The translations under genes were made by a program, and so were the position numbers. The notes under the pieces were generated by a model that worked only from the letters and a program-made list of their open reading frames with translations, was not told the DNA's origin and made no database searches. 64,000 bases of DNA from Hymenobacter nitidus (lineage in GTDB: Bacteria > Bacteroidota > Bacteroidia > Cytophagales > Hymenobacteraceae): the NCBI RefSeq assembly GCF_020447315.1, contig NZ_JAJADQ010000004.1, forward strand, positions 62,001-126,000, in the 5' to 3' direction. Below, piece by piece: positions 51,960 to 60,020 of the stretch; the stretch's first letter is position 1, and the number at the start of each line of letters is the position of its first letter.

Positions 51960-52465
51960 TCCGTCATCTTTTCCTGGTCGGGCGGAAACCGGTCAAGTAG
52001 GTCGTTGAGCTTGTGGTACACGAAGTCGACGGCCTGCTGGCGTACGCTCTGGCAGTTGCCCTCAAATTCCTGGCGGTGCTCCTCGGCGCGGTTCTGGTAG
52101 AGAAAGGTAAAAAACAGCGTGCCGGCGGGCTTTTCTTCCGTTTCCGAGCCCCCGGCCGCGCACAGGCCCGTCACGGCCACGCACACGTCGGCGCCCAGCT
52201 TCTTGTGCAGGCCCATCACCATCTCATTGGTCACCTGCTGCGACTCAGCCGTGTAAATGTCCAGGGTTTGCTGACTCACGCCCAGGAGCTTGCGCTTGGC
52301 CGTGGGGTGGTAGGTAACGATGGAGCCCAGCAGCACGCTGCTGGCGCCCTGCGCCTCAATCAGGCCCGAAGGCAGCATGCCGGCGGTGCAGCTTTCGGCA
52401 AAAGCCAGGGTGAGTTTGTACTGAATAAATCGTTTGACGAGAGCAGAAATTTCAGCCTGTTTCAT
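51956..52465 (-). CDS. CinA family protein (nicotinamide-nucleotide amidohydrolase domain)
   Basis: A 169-residue stand-alone CinA C-terminal domain. LTLAFAESCTAGMLPSGLIE, SSVLLGSIVTYHPTAKRKLL and VCVAVTGLCAAGGSETEEKP are the family motifs, with the conserved Ser/Thr/Ala block near the active site. It deamidates nicotinamide mononucleotide to nicotinate mononucleotide (PncC activity). Residue order AGMLPSGL differs slightly from the common GGLLA. Single gene. Confidence 0.9.
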   Translation of the reverse strand: MKQAEISALVKRFIQYKLTLAFAESCTAGMLPSGLIEAQGASSVLLGSIVTYHPTAKRKLLGVSQQTLDIYTAESQQVTNEMVMGLHKKLGADVCVAVTGLCAAGGSETEEKPAGTLFFTFLYQNRAEEHRQEFEGNCQSVRQQAVDFVYHKLNDLLDRFPPDQEKMTD

Positions 52466-52620
52466 AAAAGGGTACTGAGGAGGGTTTTGAGCCTCTATAC
52501 TGCCTTTTCGCCACTAGGTTTGCCGCCCGCTCAGGAAGCTCAACGGTGGCAAAACGCCAGTAGCTCCGCCCTTATTCCCTGAAGCTGATCCGTCGAGCAG
52601 GCCTGGAAACCCGCACAGAA

Positions 52621-52650
52621 AAAGCCAGCCCGATTGTGCGGGCTGGCTTT
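52621..52650. terminator. Terminator after the amidohydrolase gene
   Basis: Perfect 11-bp stem AAAGCCAGCCC/GGGCTGGCTTT (52621-52631 with 52640-52650), A-rich on one side and T-rich on the other. It lies 30 nt after the amidohydrolase stop. The rest of the 214-nt gap shows nothing else. Confidence 0.85.
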
Positions 52651-52679
52651 TTTGCTGGTCTGGCCAATATGTGCTGGTG

Positions 52680-53978
52680 CTATTCCTGCCGGTATACCAC
52701 GCCCTGCTTCATCACGAAGCGCACCCGCTGCATGGCTTTGATATCCTGCGTCGGGTCGCCATCCACTGCTACTACGTCGGCCAGCTTGCCGGCTTCCAGA
52801 GTGCCCAGGTTATCAGTCTGGCCCAGCAATTCAGCGGCCGAAACTGTGGCTGCCCGCAACGCTTCATAAGCGGGCATACCGGCCTCCACCATGTACTGAA
52901 ACTCCAGGGCATTCACCCCGTGCCGAAATACGGAAGCATCGGTGCCAAACGCAATTTTCACCCCGGCCTTGTAGGCTTTGCCAAACGTGGTCTGCAGCTT
53001 GGGCCCAATGCTCAGGGCCTTGGGCGTCACCAGCGGCGGGTAGTAGTTCGGAATCTTGGCCGAGTCGGCCACCGACTTGCCCGCCGTGATGGTGGGCACG
53101 TACCAGGTCCCGAATTTCTTCATCAGCTTCATCGTCTCCTCGTCCATCAGGGTGCCGTGCTCGATGCTGGTCACGCCGCCCCGGATGGCGCGTTTCATGC
53201 CCTCGGCGCCGTGGGCGTGGCAGGCCACCTGCAGGCCCAGGTCGCGGGCGGTTTCCACAATGGCTTTTATTTCCTCCTCCGTCATCTGGGCGCTGCTGCC
53301 GTCTTTGGCCACGCTGAGCACGCCGCCGGTAGAGGCAATCTTAATCAGATCGGAGCCGCGCTTGTACTGCTCGCGCACGGCCTGTCGGCACTGGTCGGGC
53401 CCGTTGGCCACTCCGTCGGAAGGGCCAGGCATGCCCATCAAGTCCTGGCGGTAGCCGTTGGTAGGGTCCATGTGGCCGCCAGTGCCGGATATGGCCCGGC
53501 CCGCCGTGAAAATGCGCGGCCCCACGGCCTGTCCGCGGTTCACGGCGTTGCGCAGGGCTACGTTCACGCCCGAGCCGCCCAGGTCGCGCACCGTGGTGAA
53601 GCCCGAAAGCAGGGTTTTGCGGGCGTGGTCGAGGGAGCCAAAGGCCACGTCGGCGGGGTTTTCGGTCAGCTCTTTCAGGAAGCCGTCTTTGCTGGTTTCG
53701 CCCTCCAGATGCACGTGGCAGTCAATCAGGCCGGGCAGCACCGTCTTGTTTTTCAGGTCGATGACCTGGTCGGTGCTGCTGCCGGTGGCGTAGCCGCTTT
53801 GCACGGCCACCACGCGGCCTTTCTCTACCACGAGGGTCATTTCGGTCTGGGTCTGGGCTTTGCTGGAACGCATATCCAGCAGGCGGCCGCAGTGCAGGTA
53901 GGTTTTCTGGGCGAAAGCCGAGGCCAGCGGGAAAGTGCAGAACAGAGTTGCCAGAGCCGCGCGTCGAAGTGGGAGCAT
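52680..53978 (-). CDS. Secreted amidohydrolase family protein (imidazolonepropionase-like)
   Basis: A 432-residue metal-dependent hydrolase. A signal peptide (LPLRRAALATLFCTFPLASA) is followed by the small beta domain, then VLPGLIDCHVHLEG (metal-binding HxH), GFTTVRDLGGSG, CHAHGAEGMKRAIRGGVTSI with EHGTLMDEE, and FGTDASVFRHGVNALEFQYM holding the catalytic Asp. Relatives include prolidase-like and Xaa-Arg dipeptidases; the true substrate is open. ATG 53978 is preferred to 54032 because the signal peptide begins there. Divergent from the acyl-CoA-binding protein gene. Confidence 0.9.
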   Translation of the reverse strand: MLPLRRAALATLFCTFPLASAFAQKTYLHCGRLLDMRSSKAQTQTEMTLVVEKGRVVAVQSGYATGSSTDQVIDLKNKTVLPGLIDCHVHLEGETSKDGFLKELTENPADVAFGSLDHARKTLLSGFTTVRDLGGSGVNVALRNAVNRGQAVGPRIFTAGRAISGTGGHMDPTNGYRQDLMGMPGPSDGVANGPDQCRQAVREQYKRGSDLIKIASTGGVLSVAKDGSSAQMTEEEIKAIVETARDLGLQVACHAHGAEGMKRAIRGGVTSIEHGTLMDEETMKLMKKFGTWYVPTITAGKSVADSAKIPNYYPPLVTPKALSIGPKLQTTFGKAYKAGVKIAFGTDASVFRHGVNALEFQYMVEAGMPAYEALRAATVSAAELLGQTDNLGTLEAGKLADVVAVDGDPTQDIKAMQRVRFVMKQGVVYRQE

Positions 53979-54122
53979 AGAGTAGATGAGTAGGAGTGGG
54001 GCTTGAAGGTACAACATAGAAAAACGCTGCATGCCGCCTAACTCCGCCGGAATCCGTACCTTGATGCCGGCCCTGATGTCGCGGGGTCGTTATCCATCCT
54101 TCTCTTCACTTTTCCTGCTCCA

Positions 54123-54383
54123 ATGGCTACGCACGAAGAATTTGAAGCCGCCGCTCAGCGCGCCCAGCAACTACCCACCAAGCCCAATAACATGGTGCTG
54201 CTCCAACTCTATGCCCTCTACAAGCAAGCCTCCGAAGGCGACGTAACCGGCGACCGGCCCGGCGGATTCGATTTTAAAGGCATTGCCAAATACGACGCCT
54301 GGGCCAGCCTCAGCGGCAAAAGCAAAGATGCTGCCCGCCAGGAGTACGTCGACTTGGTGACCTCCCTGTTTCAGGGCGCCTAA
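54123..54383 (+). CDS. Acyl-CoA-binding protein (ACBP)
   Basis: An 86-residue protein that is a complete ACBP four-helix bundle. PTKPNNMVLLQLYALYKQAS, then GDRPGGFDFKGIAKYDAWAS and LSGKSKDAARQEYVDLV, include the Tyr, Lys and Trp residues that bind the CoA ester. It buffers and transports long-chain acyl-CoA in the cytoplasm. ACBP is mainly eukaryotic but also occurs in some Bacteroidota. Single gene. Confidence 0.95.
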   Translation: MATHEEFEAAAQRAQQLPTKPNNMVLLQLYALYKQASEGDVTGDRPGGFDFKGIAKYDAWASLSGKSKDAARQEYVDLVTSLFQGA

Positions 54384-54392
54384 GCCCGATAC

Positions 54393-54515
54393 TGTCCTTG
54401 CGAGGAGGCAGGACATTCCGCGCCTTAAGCGGCGGCAATCCGTCCTCTACGCAGTGGCACACGCTCTTTTACCAGAAAGCCCTTTCCTACTTGCGTGGGA
54501 AAGGGCTTCTCAGTG
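54393..54515. repeat. Dispersed hairpin element (TGTCCTTGCGAGG family)
   Basis: TGTCCTTGCGAGG (54393-54405) is followed by a GC-rich stretch and by a hairpin with 13-bp arms (54475-54487 with 54498-54510, core AAGCCCTTTCC). The right part AAAGGGCTTCTCAGTGAAGGA is 20/21 identical to one arm of the hairpin inside the element at 60945-61125. No right-end copy of the terminal sequence is seen here. It may also stop transcription of the ACBP gene. Confidence 0.6.
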
Positions 54516-54569
54516 AAGGAAGACTCCGTGCATTTCAGCAAACAGAGTTGCAACGACTGCGCCTGATAC

Positions 54570-54791
54570 TTATACCTTGGGCGCGGGCAAATCGAAAGCT
54601 TCGGCGTTGTGCTCGAAGTGGCCTTTGTGCGAACCGTCGCAGAAAGGCTTGTTCTTGGACAAACCGCAGCGGCAGATGCTGACCCGCTCGCGGCCAGCGA
54701 GGCCATAGGGCTGGCCCTGGGCATCCACGATTTCGAAGTCGCCCTCTACGCGCAGGGAGCCGTTGCTGAGGACAGTGAGTTTGGTAGCCAT
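54570..54791 (-). CDS. CDGSH iron-sulfur domain protein
   Basis: A 73-residue protein with the signature CRCGLSKNKPFCDGSHKG, in which three Cys and one His bind a 2Fe-2S cluster. It is likely cytoplasmic and could take part in redox or cluster transfer; no partner is evident from context. ATG 54791 (MATKLTVLSNGSL) is preferred to 54809. Single gene. Confidence 0.93.
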   Translation of the reverse strand: MATKLTVLSNGSLRVEGDFEIVDAQGQPYGLAGRERVSICRCGLSKNKPFCDGSHKGHFEHNAEAFDLPAPKV

Positions 54792-54848
54792 AAAAGAAGG
54801 AAAAGGCACTAAGTGAAGAAAATATCAGGGTAAGCCAACCAAAACAGG

Positions 54849-55352
54849 TTAGTCCAGGCAGTTTTTAGTGGCGCAGGACAATGGCGTATACGTAGCCGAC
54901 AAGATGGTCCAGGCGTTGTTTTCGAACTTCCACATCAGCCAGTACTTGCCAATGATGCGGTTTTTGCTTTTGTCCTGGGGGTCGGTCCAGGCTTCGGCCC
55001 ACTCGCCGGTTTCGTAGGCTAGCTGGCCTAGGTCGTTCAGTTCCACGTTGGTGCTGCGGTTCATCCACGTCACGTCGGGGCGCTGCCGAAACCGGCTGCG
55101 AAACCACTGGCGCGAGGTTGCTTCGGTGGTGCGGCTGCCCGAAGCAGTGCTTACCGTGATGCCCGGATTGAACAGACCATAAAAAGCGGTGGTGTCGCGG
55201 CTGTTGAAGGCCTTGTTCCAGGTTTCGCTCCGGGCCTTAATCAGCTCCAGGTGCTTCTGTTTGACGATCTGGCCGAAGCCGAGCTGACTGAGCAAGACGA
55301 GCGTCGCCACGGCCGGCAGGCGGCGCAGCAGAAAAGAAGTAGAAATGCTCAT
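54849..55352 (-). CDS. Exported NTF2-like (DUF4440/SnoaL-like) protein
   Basis: A 167-residue protein. A signal peptide (RRLPAVATLVLLSQLGFGQ) precedes one NTF2-like domain: RSETWNKAFNSRDTTAFYGL, GRW-like YETGEWAEAWTDP and GKYWLMWKFENNAWTILSAT. Catalytic function is not evident. ATG 55352 gives the signal peptide and is preferred to 55427. It follows the acetyltransferase gene by 35 nt and may be co-transcribed. Confidence 0.85.
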   Translation of the reverse strand: MSISTSFLLRRLPAVATLVLLSQLGFGQIVKQKHLELIKARSETWNKAFNSRDTTAFYGLFNPGITVSTASGSRTTEATSRQWFRSRFRQRPDVTWMNRSTNVELNDLGQLAYETGEWAEAWTDPQDKSKNRIIGKYWLMWKFENNAWTILSATYTPLSCATKNCLD

Positions 55353-55387
55353 AGGGAAATAAAAAGGGTAAGGGAAAGACGGCGCAA

Positions 55388-55906
55388 TTACGCCAGTTCT
55401 TTGCGCATTACGTAGTCGTTCATCCAATAGGGCCCGATGGCAATGTCTTCTTCGCGGTGGCGCTGGAAGCCCAGCCGCTCGTAGAAGGAAATGGCGGGAT
55501 TGTGGCGGTTCACGTTCAGCTCCAGGGTTTTGCCGCCCATTTGGCGGGTGGCGTCTTCCACGGCTTCCAGCAGGTTGTGGCCCAGGCCCTGCCCCTGGTG
55601 AGAGGGCAGAATATAAATCTTGTGGAGCTTGAAGAGCGCATCGCCGGCGGGCAGGCGCGAAAAGGACGCGTAGCCGGCCGGGTGGCCATCGGCCTGCAAC
55701 AGCAGAAAGGTATGGCCCTCCTCGCTGATCTGGCGCTGCAGGGACGTCGGCGTGTAAATCACGCGGTACATGTACTCAATCTGATCCTTCGAGATGATGA
55801 AGCGGTAGGTGGGTTCCCAGGTGGCTTCGGCCAGCTGGATAATCGTCGGAATATCGGCCAGCGTGGCGGGCTGAATAGTAATAGCAGGAGGCGAGGAAGC
55901 AGACAT
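55388..55906 (-). CDS. GNAT family N-acetyltransferase
   Basis: A 172-residue acetyltransferase. ATLADIPTIIQLAEATWEPT starts the fold; the acetyl-CoA loop is LPSHQGQGLGHNLLEAVED and the last strands are ELNVNRHNPAISFYERLGFQ. The acceptor substrate is unknown. The start at 55906 (MSASSPPAITIQPATLADI) is preferred to 55924. A divergent gene begins 138 nt upstream. Confidence 0.92.
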   Translation of the reverse strand: MSASSPPAITIQPATLADIPTIIQLAEATWEPTYRFIISKDQIEYMYRVIYTPTSLQRQISEEGHTFLLLQADGHPAGYASFSRLPAGDALFKLHKIYILPSHQGQGLGHNLLEAVEDATRQMGGKTLELNVNRHNPAISFYERLGFQRHREEDIAIGPYWMNDYVMRKELA

Positions 55907-56044
55907 ATGGTGCAAAAACGGCATTTTTTAGCGAAAAAACGAACCTCGACGGCGCCGAAACTCGTTTTGGGCCAGAAATTGCCAAGCGGCATACGACGGC
56001 TGCTTTCCCCGTCGTTCGTACACTTTCGCCCTGCTTTCTGCCTT

Positions 56045-56707
56045 ATGAAACGATTCCTGCTTCCGATCTGCCTAGTGGCCGCCGGCCTCAGCGCCTCCCC
56101 GCTGACTGCCACTGCCCAGCAAAAATCCACCCCGGCCAAGCAGCCCAGCGCATCTACGCCCTCGGCCATCGAGCGGGATTTGGACGTGTTCAGCGAGTGG
56201 GTGAACGACAAGCTGGACCGGGCCGAAGGCGGCGTCCGCCGGGAACTGCCCCGCATCAAGGAAGACTTTGAGCGCCAGAGCCGCCGCCTCGACAAAGCCG
56301 TTGACAGTCTGTCGAGCCAGTCGAAGCGCGAATACGGCACCCAGAAGCGGCGCTACCAAAGCTGGGAATCCAAGCAGGATAGCCTGGATGCCGCGGCCCG
56401 CCAGCCCGAAACGGCCAGCGCCGCTCAGCGCCGTCTGCTCAACGAAACCGTAACCATCAGCAAGGCCCGGCCCGAGGAATTACCCGAGCTATACCTGCAC
56501 CTGCTGGAAACCACCCGCGAGAAGCGCCGCACCTGGACCCAAGCGGACTGGAGCGCCGCCGGCGCCGTGCTCGAGCGCCTGAATACGCGCTACGAGCAGG
56601 TGCGCGAGAAGCTGCCGCTGGAAGAACGGATTCGTATCCGCTCCTGGCAGGGTGAGTTCCGCACCCTGGAAAAAGCCCGTGACGTAAAAGATATTATGAA
56701 AGAGTAG
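56045..56707 (+). CDS. Hypothetical exported coiled-coil protein
   Basis: A 220-residue protein. A signal peptide (MKRFLLPICLVAAGLSASPL) is followed by a Ser/Pro-rich linker and a highly charged helical region (SEWVNDKLDRAEGGVRRELP through KREYGTQKRRYQSWESKQDS) that should form coiled coils. The C-terminal part (LHLLETTREKRRTWTQADWS, LNTRYEQVREKLPLEERIRI) is also helical. It resembles DUF6565-like proteins of Bacteroidota; function unknown. ATG 56045 is chosen over the long upstream frame, which is the shadow of the acetyltransferase gene. Confidence 0.82.
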   Translation: MKRFLLPICLVAAGLSASPLTATAQQKSTPAKQPSASTPSAIERDLDVFSEWVNDKLDRAEGGVRRELPRIKEDFERQSRRLDKAVDSLSSQSKREYGTQKRRYQSWESKQDSLDAAARQPETASAAQRRLLNETVTISKARPEELPELYLHLLETTREKRRTWTQADWSAAGAVLERLNTRYEQVREKLPLEERIRIRSWQGEFRTLEKARDVKDIMKE

Positions 56708-56731
56708 CCGCTGGCTCTGATTCTCTACTGC

Positions 56732-56759
56732 AAAAAGGCCTCCCTGCGGAGGTCTTTTT
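56732..56759 (+). terminator. Terminator of the coiled-coil protein gene
   Basis: Stem AAAAAGGCCTCC/GGAGGTCTTTTT (56732-56743 with 56748-56759, one G-T pair), loop CTGC, followed by more T. It lies 24 nt after the stop and may also end the convergent gene at 56769. Confidence 0.8.
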
Positions 56760-56768
56760 TTGTGGCTA

Positions 56769-57212
56769 TTAGGCGGCTACCCGCTGCCGGCGCAGCCATT
56801 CCCAGGCCGCGTCCACGTCGTAGAACAGCTGGATGGGCAGGTGCTTGCCGACGTGTTCGGCAAATTCCATACTGATGCCCTGGTTCTGCATATCGGGCGA
56901 GAAAACGTAGGCAAAGGCCCGCAAACCGCCTTTCATAGCTTGGGGCAACCACTCATACTCCAGCCAGGGCAAGGCCTCCGACCATTCGCCCGTCGAGTCG
57001 GTTTTGTCGTTGAGCAGTAGCGGGCAGTGGTATTGCTGCTGAATCGGGCCGGCGGCCGTGGCTACTTCAATCACCTCGGGCCCGGTCAGGTTACCCGTCC
57101 AGCGGATGTAGAGCAGCTGCTGTTCGGGATACAGCCGGAAGGAGGCAATTGGCTGGCCGTGGGAGTCGAGCACCGTGCCTAAGTCAGTATATACTGTGGA
57201 TAAGGGTGCCAT
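56769..57212 (-). CDS. SpoIIAA/STAS-like protein, distant third copy
   Basis: A 147-residue soluble protein. SFRLYPEQQLLYIRWTGNLT, PLLLNDKTDSTGEWSEALPW and PIQLFYDVDAAWEWLRRQR follow the same plan as the genes at 29182-30077 (YRPDL..RWL, LLDVRRR, RLFGDEAQAMAWL). Function is unknown. ATG 57212 (MAPLSTVYTDLG) is preferred to 57293. It stands alone and is divergent from the deoxynucleoside kinase gene. Confidence 0.75.
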   Translation of the reverse strand: MAPLSTVYTDLGTVLDSHGQPIASFRLYPEQQLLYIRWTGNLTGPEVIEVATAAGPIQQQYHCPLLLNDKTDSTGEWSEALPWLEYEWLPQAMKGGLRAFAYVFSPDMQNQGISMEFAEHVGKHLPIQLFYDVDAAWEWLRRQRVAA

Positions 57213-57394
57213 AAGCAGAAGATAGCAGGGCGGGAGAGCAGAAAGCAGAGCAGGAAAGGGCGAAAACCAGGTGCATAGCCGCCCGAGAAACACCTCTGAC
57301 GGAAAGCATTAGGTTATTAAGATACGAATTTTACCTGGCACGGACAATATCAGCGGCTCGGCCGTTTATATGCGCGGGGTTGGTTGCTTTCCGC

Positions 57395-57402
57395 TACTTT
57401 TG
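57395..57402 (+). promoter_or_regulatory. Possible -7 element of the deoxynucleoside kinase gene
   Basis: TACTTTTG is identical to the -7 element of the tRNA promoter and lies 38 nt before the start codon. A -33 element at the right distance is not seen. Confidence 0.35.
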
Positions 57403-57439
57403 TAAGCTCTTTTTTCGTTTCGCTACCCGCACCCCGCTC

Positions 57440-58063
57440 ATGCACATTGCAATCGTCGGCAACATTGGAGCCGGCAAGACAACGCTGGCTAATAAACTAG
57501 CGCACCATTTCAACTGGGAGGTATTCCTGGAAGACGTGGACCACAATCCCTACCTGAAGGATTTCTACGACGACATGCCGCGCTGGGCATTTCACCTGCA
57601 GGTGTACTTTCTGAACAGTCGCTTCCGCCAGACTCAGCACATCAAAAAGCTGCAGAGCGCCAGCAAAGGCGTGATTCAGGACCGCACCATCTACGAGGAC
57701 GCCCACATCTTCGCGGCCAACCTGCACGAGTCGGGCCTGATGAGTGAGCGGGACCACCAGAACTACCTGGCCCTATTCGAGTCGATGATCAGCATGGTGG
57801 ATGCGCCCGATTTGCTGCTTTACCTGCGCGCCGATTTGCCCAAGCTGATTCAGCAGATCGAGAAGCGCAACCGCGACTACGAGAACAACATCAAGATTGA
57901 GTACCTCAAAAACCTCAATGAGCACTACGAGCGGTGGATCAGCAACTACAAGTATGGCAAGCTGCTGATTGTAGACGTGAACAACCTTGACTATGTGAAT
58001 AACCCCGAAGATCTGGGCGTTATTATCGACAAGATTAACAGCACGCTGTTCGGCCTATTTTAA
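57440..58063 (+). CDS. Deoxynucleoside kinase
   Basis: A 207-residue dNK-family kinase. The P-loop is IVGNIGAGKTTLANKLAHHF (residues 4-23), the nucleoside-binding part is EDVDHNPYLKDFYDDMPRWA with FHLQVYFLNSRF, the catalytic/DR block is IQDRTIYEDAHIF, and the lid arginine lies in KRNRDYENNIKIEYLKNLN. It phosphorylates deoxynucleosides for salvage; base preference cannot be told. Length is typical for the bacterial enzymes. ATG 57440 is chosen because the P-loop begins a few residues later. Confidence 0.94.
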   Translation: MHIAIVGNIGAGKTTLANKLAHHFNWEVFLEDVDHNPYLKDFYDDMPRWAFHLQVYFLNSRFRQTQHIKKLQSASKGVIQDRTIYEDAHIFAANLHESGLMSERDHQNYLALFESMISMVDAPDLLLYLRADLPKLIQQIEKRNRDYENNIKIEYLKNLNEHYERWISNYKYGKLLIVDVNNLDYVNNPEDLGVIIDKINSTLFGLF

Positions 58064-58077
58064 GCAGCCGCAAAGCC

Positions 58078-58113
58078 AAAAAAGGCTCGTTGATAATTCA
58101 ACGAGCCTTTTTT
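58078..58113. terminator. Bidirectional terminator
   Basis: Perfect 16-bp stem (58078-58093 with 58098-58113, core GGCTCGTTGA/TCAACGAGCC) with a 4-nt loop and A/T runs on each side. It separates the convergent kinase and DUF2461 genes. Confidence 0.9.
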
Positions 58114-58134
58114 GTTGTTAGCCGCCAATCGGTT

Positions 58135-58806
58135 TTAGCCTTCGGTCATGGCTTCGTTCAGGAAATGTACCCAGGGCTGGGCCGCCTGCCAGGCCGCAAG
58201 CACACGGTCGGGGAAGTCGGCACGGAGCACTTCCTTATCAGAGAAGGAGCGCCACACAAAAAAGCTTTTCAGCCGCAGCCACTCGATTTCGGGGTCGGCG
58301 CGGTCGTAGCCTTTCGGGGCCGTGCGCAGGCTCTGGCTCATGTCGAGGCCCTGGGGAAACTCGCGCAGCAGCGCAGCATCCTGGCGCAGGGCGTGGAAGG
58401 TTTCGGGGGAATAGTGAATTTCCTGGCGGATGCGGGCCAGCTGCGCGGGCTCGGGCATCCAGCGGCCGGCCCCCACGTAGGTTTCGCCACCCGGCTCGAT
58501 GGCCACGAAGTAGCCGGCCCACGGGCTATGCCGGCCGCCGGGCTTCAGCCCCGCACCCATGTGGCGCTTGTAGGGCTCGTCGCTTTGCTGAAACCGATCG
58601 TTTTTGTTGATGCGGAACATCACATCCGAAGGGCTCAGGCCGGCCAGGCGCGGCTCGAAACGCTGACTACGCTCCAGCAGATCGGCGGTGAATTCGGTGT
58701 AAATGGCCCGGGCCCGGTGGTAGTCGGCGCGGTTGGCGTCCATCCAGATCTTGTGGTTGTTGGCCGCCAGGTCGCGCAGAAACGTCAGAAGAAATTGTCG
58801 ATCCAT
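58135..58806 (-). CDS. DUF2461 (TIGR02453) family protein
   Basis: A 223-residue protein of the DUF2461 family. It opens FLRDLAANNHKIWMDANRAD; MFRINKNDRFQQSDEPYKRH and SPWAGYFVAIEPGGETYVGA are the recognisable blocks, with GAGRWMPEPAQLARIRQEI following. The family's function is unknown. No signal peptide or membrane helix. Length is normal. It appears to be a single gene. Confidence 0.9.
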   Translation of the reverse strand: MDRQFLLTFLRDLAANNHKIWMDANRADYHRARAIYTEFTADLLERSQRFEPRLAGLSPSDVMFRINKNDRFQQSDEPYKRHMGAGLKPGGRHSPWAGYFVAIEPGGETYVGAGRWMPEPAQLARIRQEIHYSPETFHALRQDAALLREFPQGLDMSQSLRTAPKGYDRADPEIEWLRLKSFFVWRSFSDKEVLRADFPDRVLAAWQAAQPWVHFLNEAMTEG

Positions 58807-58872
58807 AGGACAGGGCTAACACTAAAAAGCGAAAAAAAGCTGCCTGAACCCGCAAAAAACAGCAAAAAGCAA

Positions 58873-58905
58873 CAGCTCCGGATTCCCACCCGGGGTCCGG
58901 AGCTG
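58873..58905 (-). terminator. Terminator of the DUF547 gene
   Basis: A 10-bp stem CAGCTCCGGA/TCCGGAGCTG (58873-58882 with 58896-58905) followed on the minus strand by TTGCTTTTTGCTG. It lies 30 nt after the stop at 58935. Confidence 0.65.
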
Positions 58906-58934
58906 CAAGAACTCTTAGTAGCCAAAAAGGCGGC

Positions 58935-59744
58935 TTAGCGCTGGCGCAGGGCTTGAGTGTCGGCCGAGTGCTTGCCGTAGTTCAGGGCCCAGTTGAAGGA
59001 CAGGAATTCGACGGTAGCTTTGGGTTCAATCTTGGCCGTGGAGTAGCGGTTCAGGAAAGCAATGAGCTTCTCGCCTTCGCCAAACTCGGCGGCGTACCAG
59101 TCGAACAGGCTGGAAAGGCGTACTTTGGTGGGCGTAAGCTGGTTGAGCGTGCTATGAGCCAGAAACAGGCGGGCCTGGGCATCGAGCTGCTGGTTGAGGC
59201 GGGCTCCGTCGTAGGCTTCGTTCAGCAGGGGCGGCGAAGAAGTGGCGGCACACACGAGGGCAAAATGCACGCGCGGGTCCTGAAACTGGGGCCGCAGCAC
59301 TTCCTTTTCGATGGTATTGAGCGAATAAAGCTTGCCGCCCACGTTAATCCAGTTGTCTTCCCAGGCCGACTTGTAGCCCTTGAGCACCTTGACCCGGATT
59401 TCGTTCATGCTGGCCACGGGGTAGTATTGAAGTACCGTGTAAATCGTGGCGGCGTTGTAGAGGTTCAGCCAGTAGGCTTCCGCGTCGGGCTTAGCCCAGG
59501 CCGTGGTTGGGGGCGTCTTGCGCAGGTTTTGCAGGTAGGCGTCGAGTTGGTCTTCATCCTCGATAAAGCCTTCGTAATCCACCAAGCCCTCGTGCGTGAC
59601 GTGCTTGCGCAGCAGGTCGGTCCAGGTGCTGTGCAGCAGGTTGGGGGCCTTGGTATCCTCTGCGGGGCGGGCCAGGGCGGGCCGGCTGGCGGCAACCCAC
59701 AGCAGGAGCGCCAGCAGCCAGGGTAAAGCAGAGGAGTTCTTCAT
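58935..59744 (-). CDS. Exported DUF547 domain protein
   Basis: A 269-residue protein. A signal peptide (LPWLLALLLWVAASRPALA) precedes a DUF547 domain: LLRKHVTHEGLVDYEGFIED, AYWLNLYNAATIYTVLQYYP, WINVGGKLYSLNTIEKEVLR and VHFALVCAATSSPPLLNEAY. The conserved Cys/His in the last blocks suggest a papain-like or transglutaminase-like fold, but no activity is established. ATG 59744 gives the signal peptide and is preferred to 59807. A good promoter lies 146 nt upstream. Confidence 0.9.
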   Translation of the reverse strand: MKNSSALPWLLALLLWVAASRPALARPAEDTKAPNLLHSTWTDLLRKHVTHEGLVDYEGFIEDEDQLDAYLQNLRKTPPTTAWAKPDAEAYWLNLYNAATIYTVLQYYPVASMNEIRVKVLKGYKSAWEDNWINVGGKLYSLNTIEKEVLRPQFQDPRVHFALVCAATSSPPLLNEAYDGARLNQQLDAQARLFLAHSTLNQLTPTKVRLSSLFDWYAAEFGEGEKLIAFLNRYSTAKIEPKATVEFLSFNWALNYGKHSADTQALRQR

Positions 59745-59889
59745 GCGCAAATCGGGTGTCAAAGTAGGAGGGCAGGCGGGCGAAAAAAGCGGCAGCTGGG
59801 CTGCCAAGCAGCAATCGAACCAAAACTGTTTCCAGCGAAGACAACTGCAATATCTGGCAGTTGAATTATTTAAGGTTTTAATTGATTTT

Positions 59890-59921
59890 CAAAGCTAATA
59901 GGAATTTGCATAATCAGCAAA
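59890..59921 (-). promoter_or_regulatory. Promoter of the DUF547 gene
   Basis: On the minus strand TTTG (59921-59918), a 20-nt spacer and TAGCTTTG (59897-59890) match both consensus elements perfectly. The region is locally AT-rich. Transcription would start near 59883, leaving a leader of about 140 nt. Confidence 0.6.
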
Positions 59922-60020
59922 GTCCACGCTAACTTTTTGATACTATACAGCTTGGATCGGGAAGGTGAAACGACCTGGAGAGTTTTGCTAAATGGATTTT
60001 CCGCGAAAAAAAGCCAGCCT

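Noticed and set aside
52671..53993. 440-codon plus-strand frame opposite the amidohydrolase gene
   Set aside because: The minus-strand frame has a signal peptide and metal-binding motifs; the opposite frame is Gly/His/Ala-rich noise.
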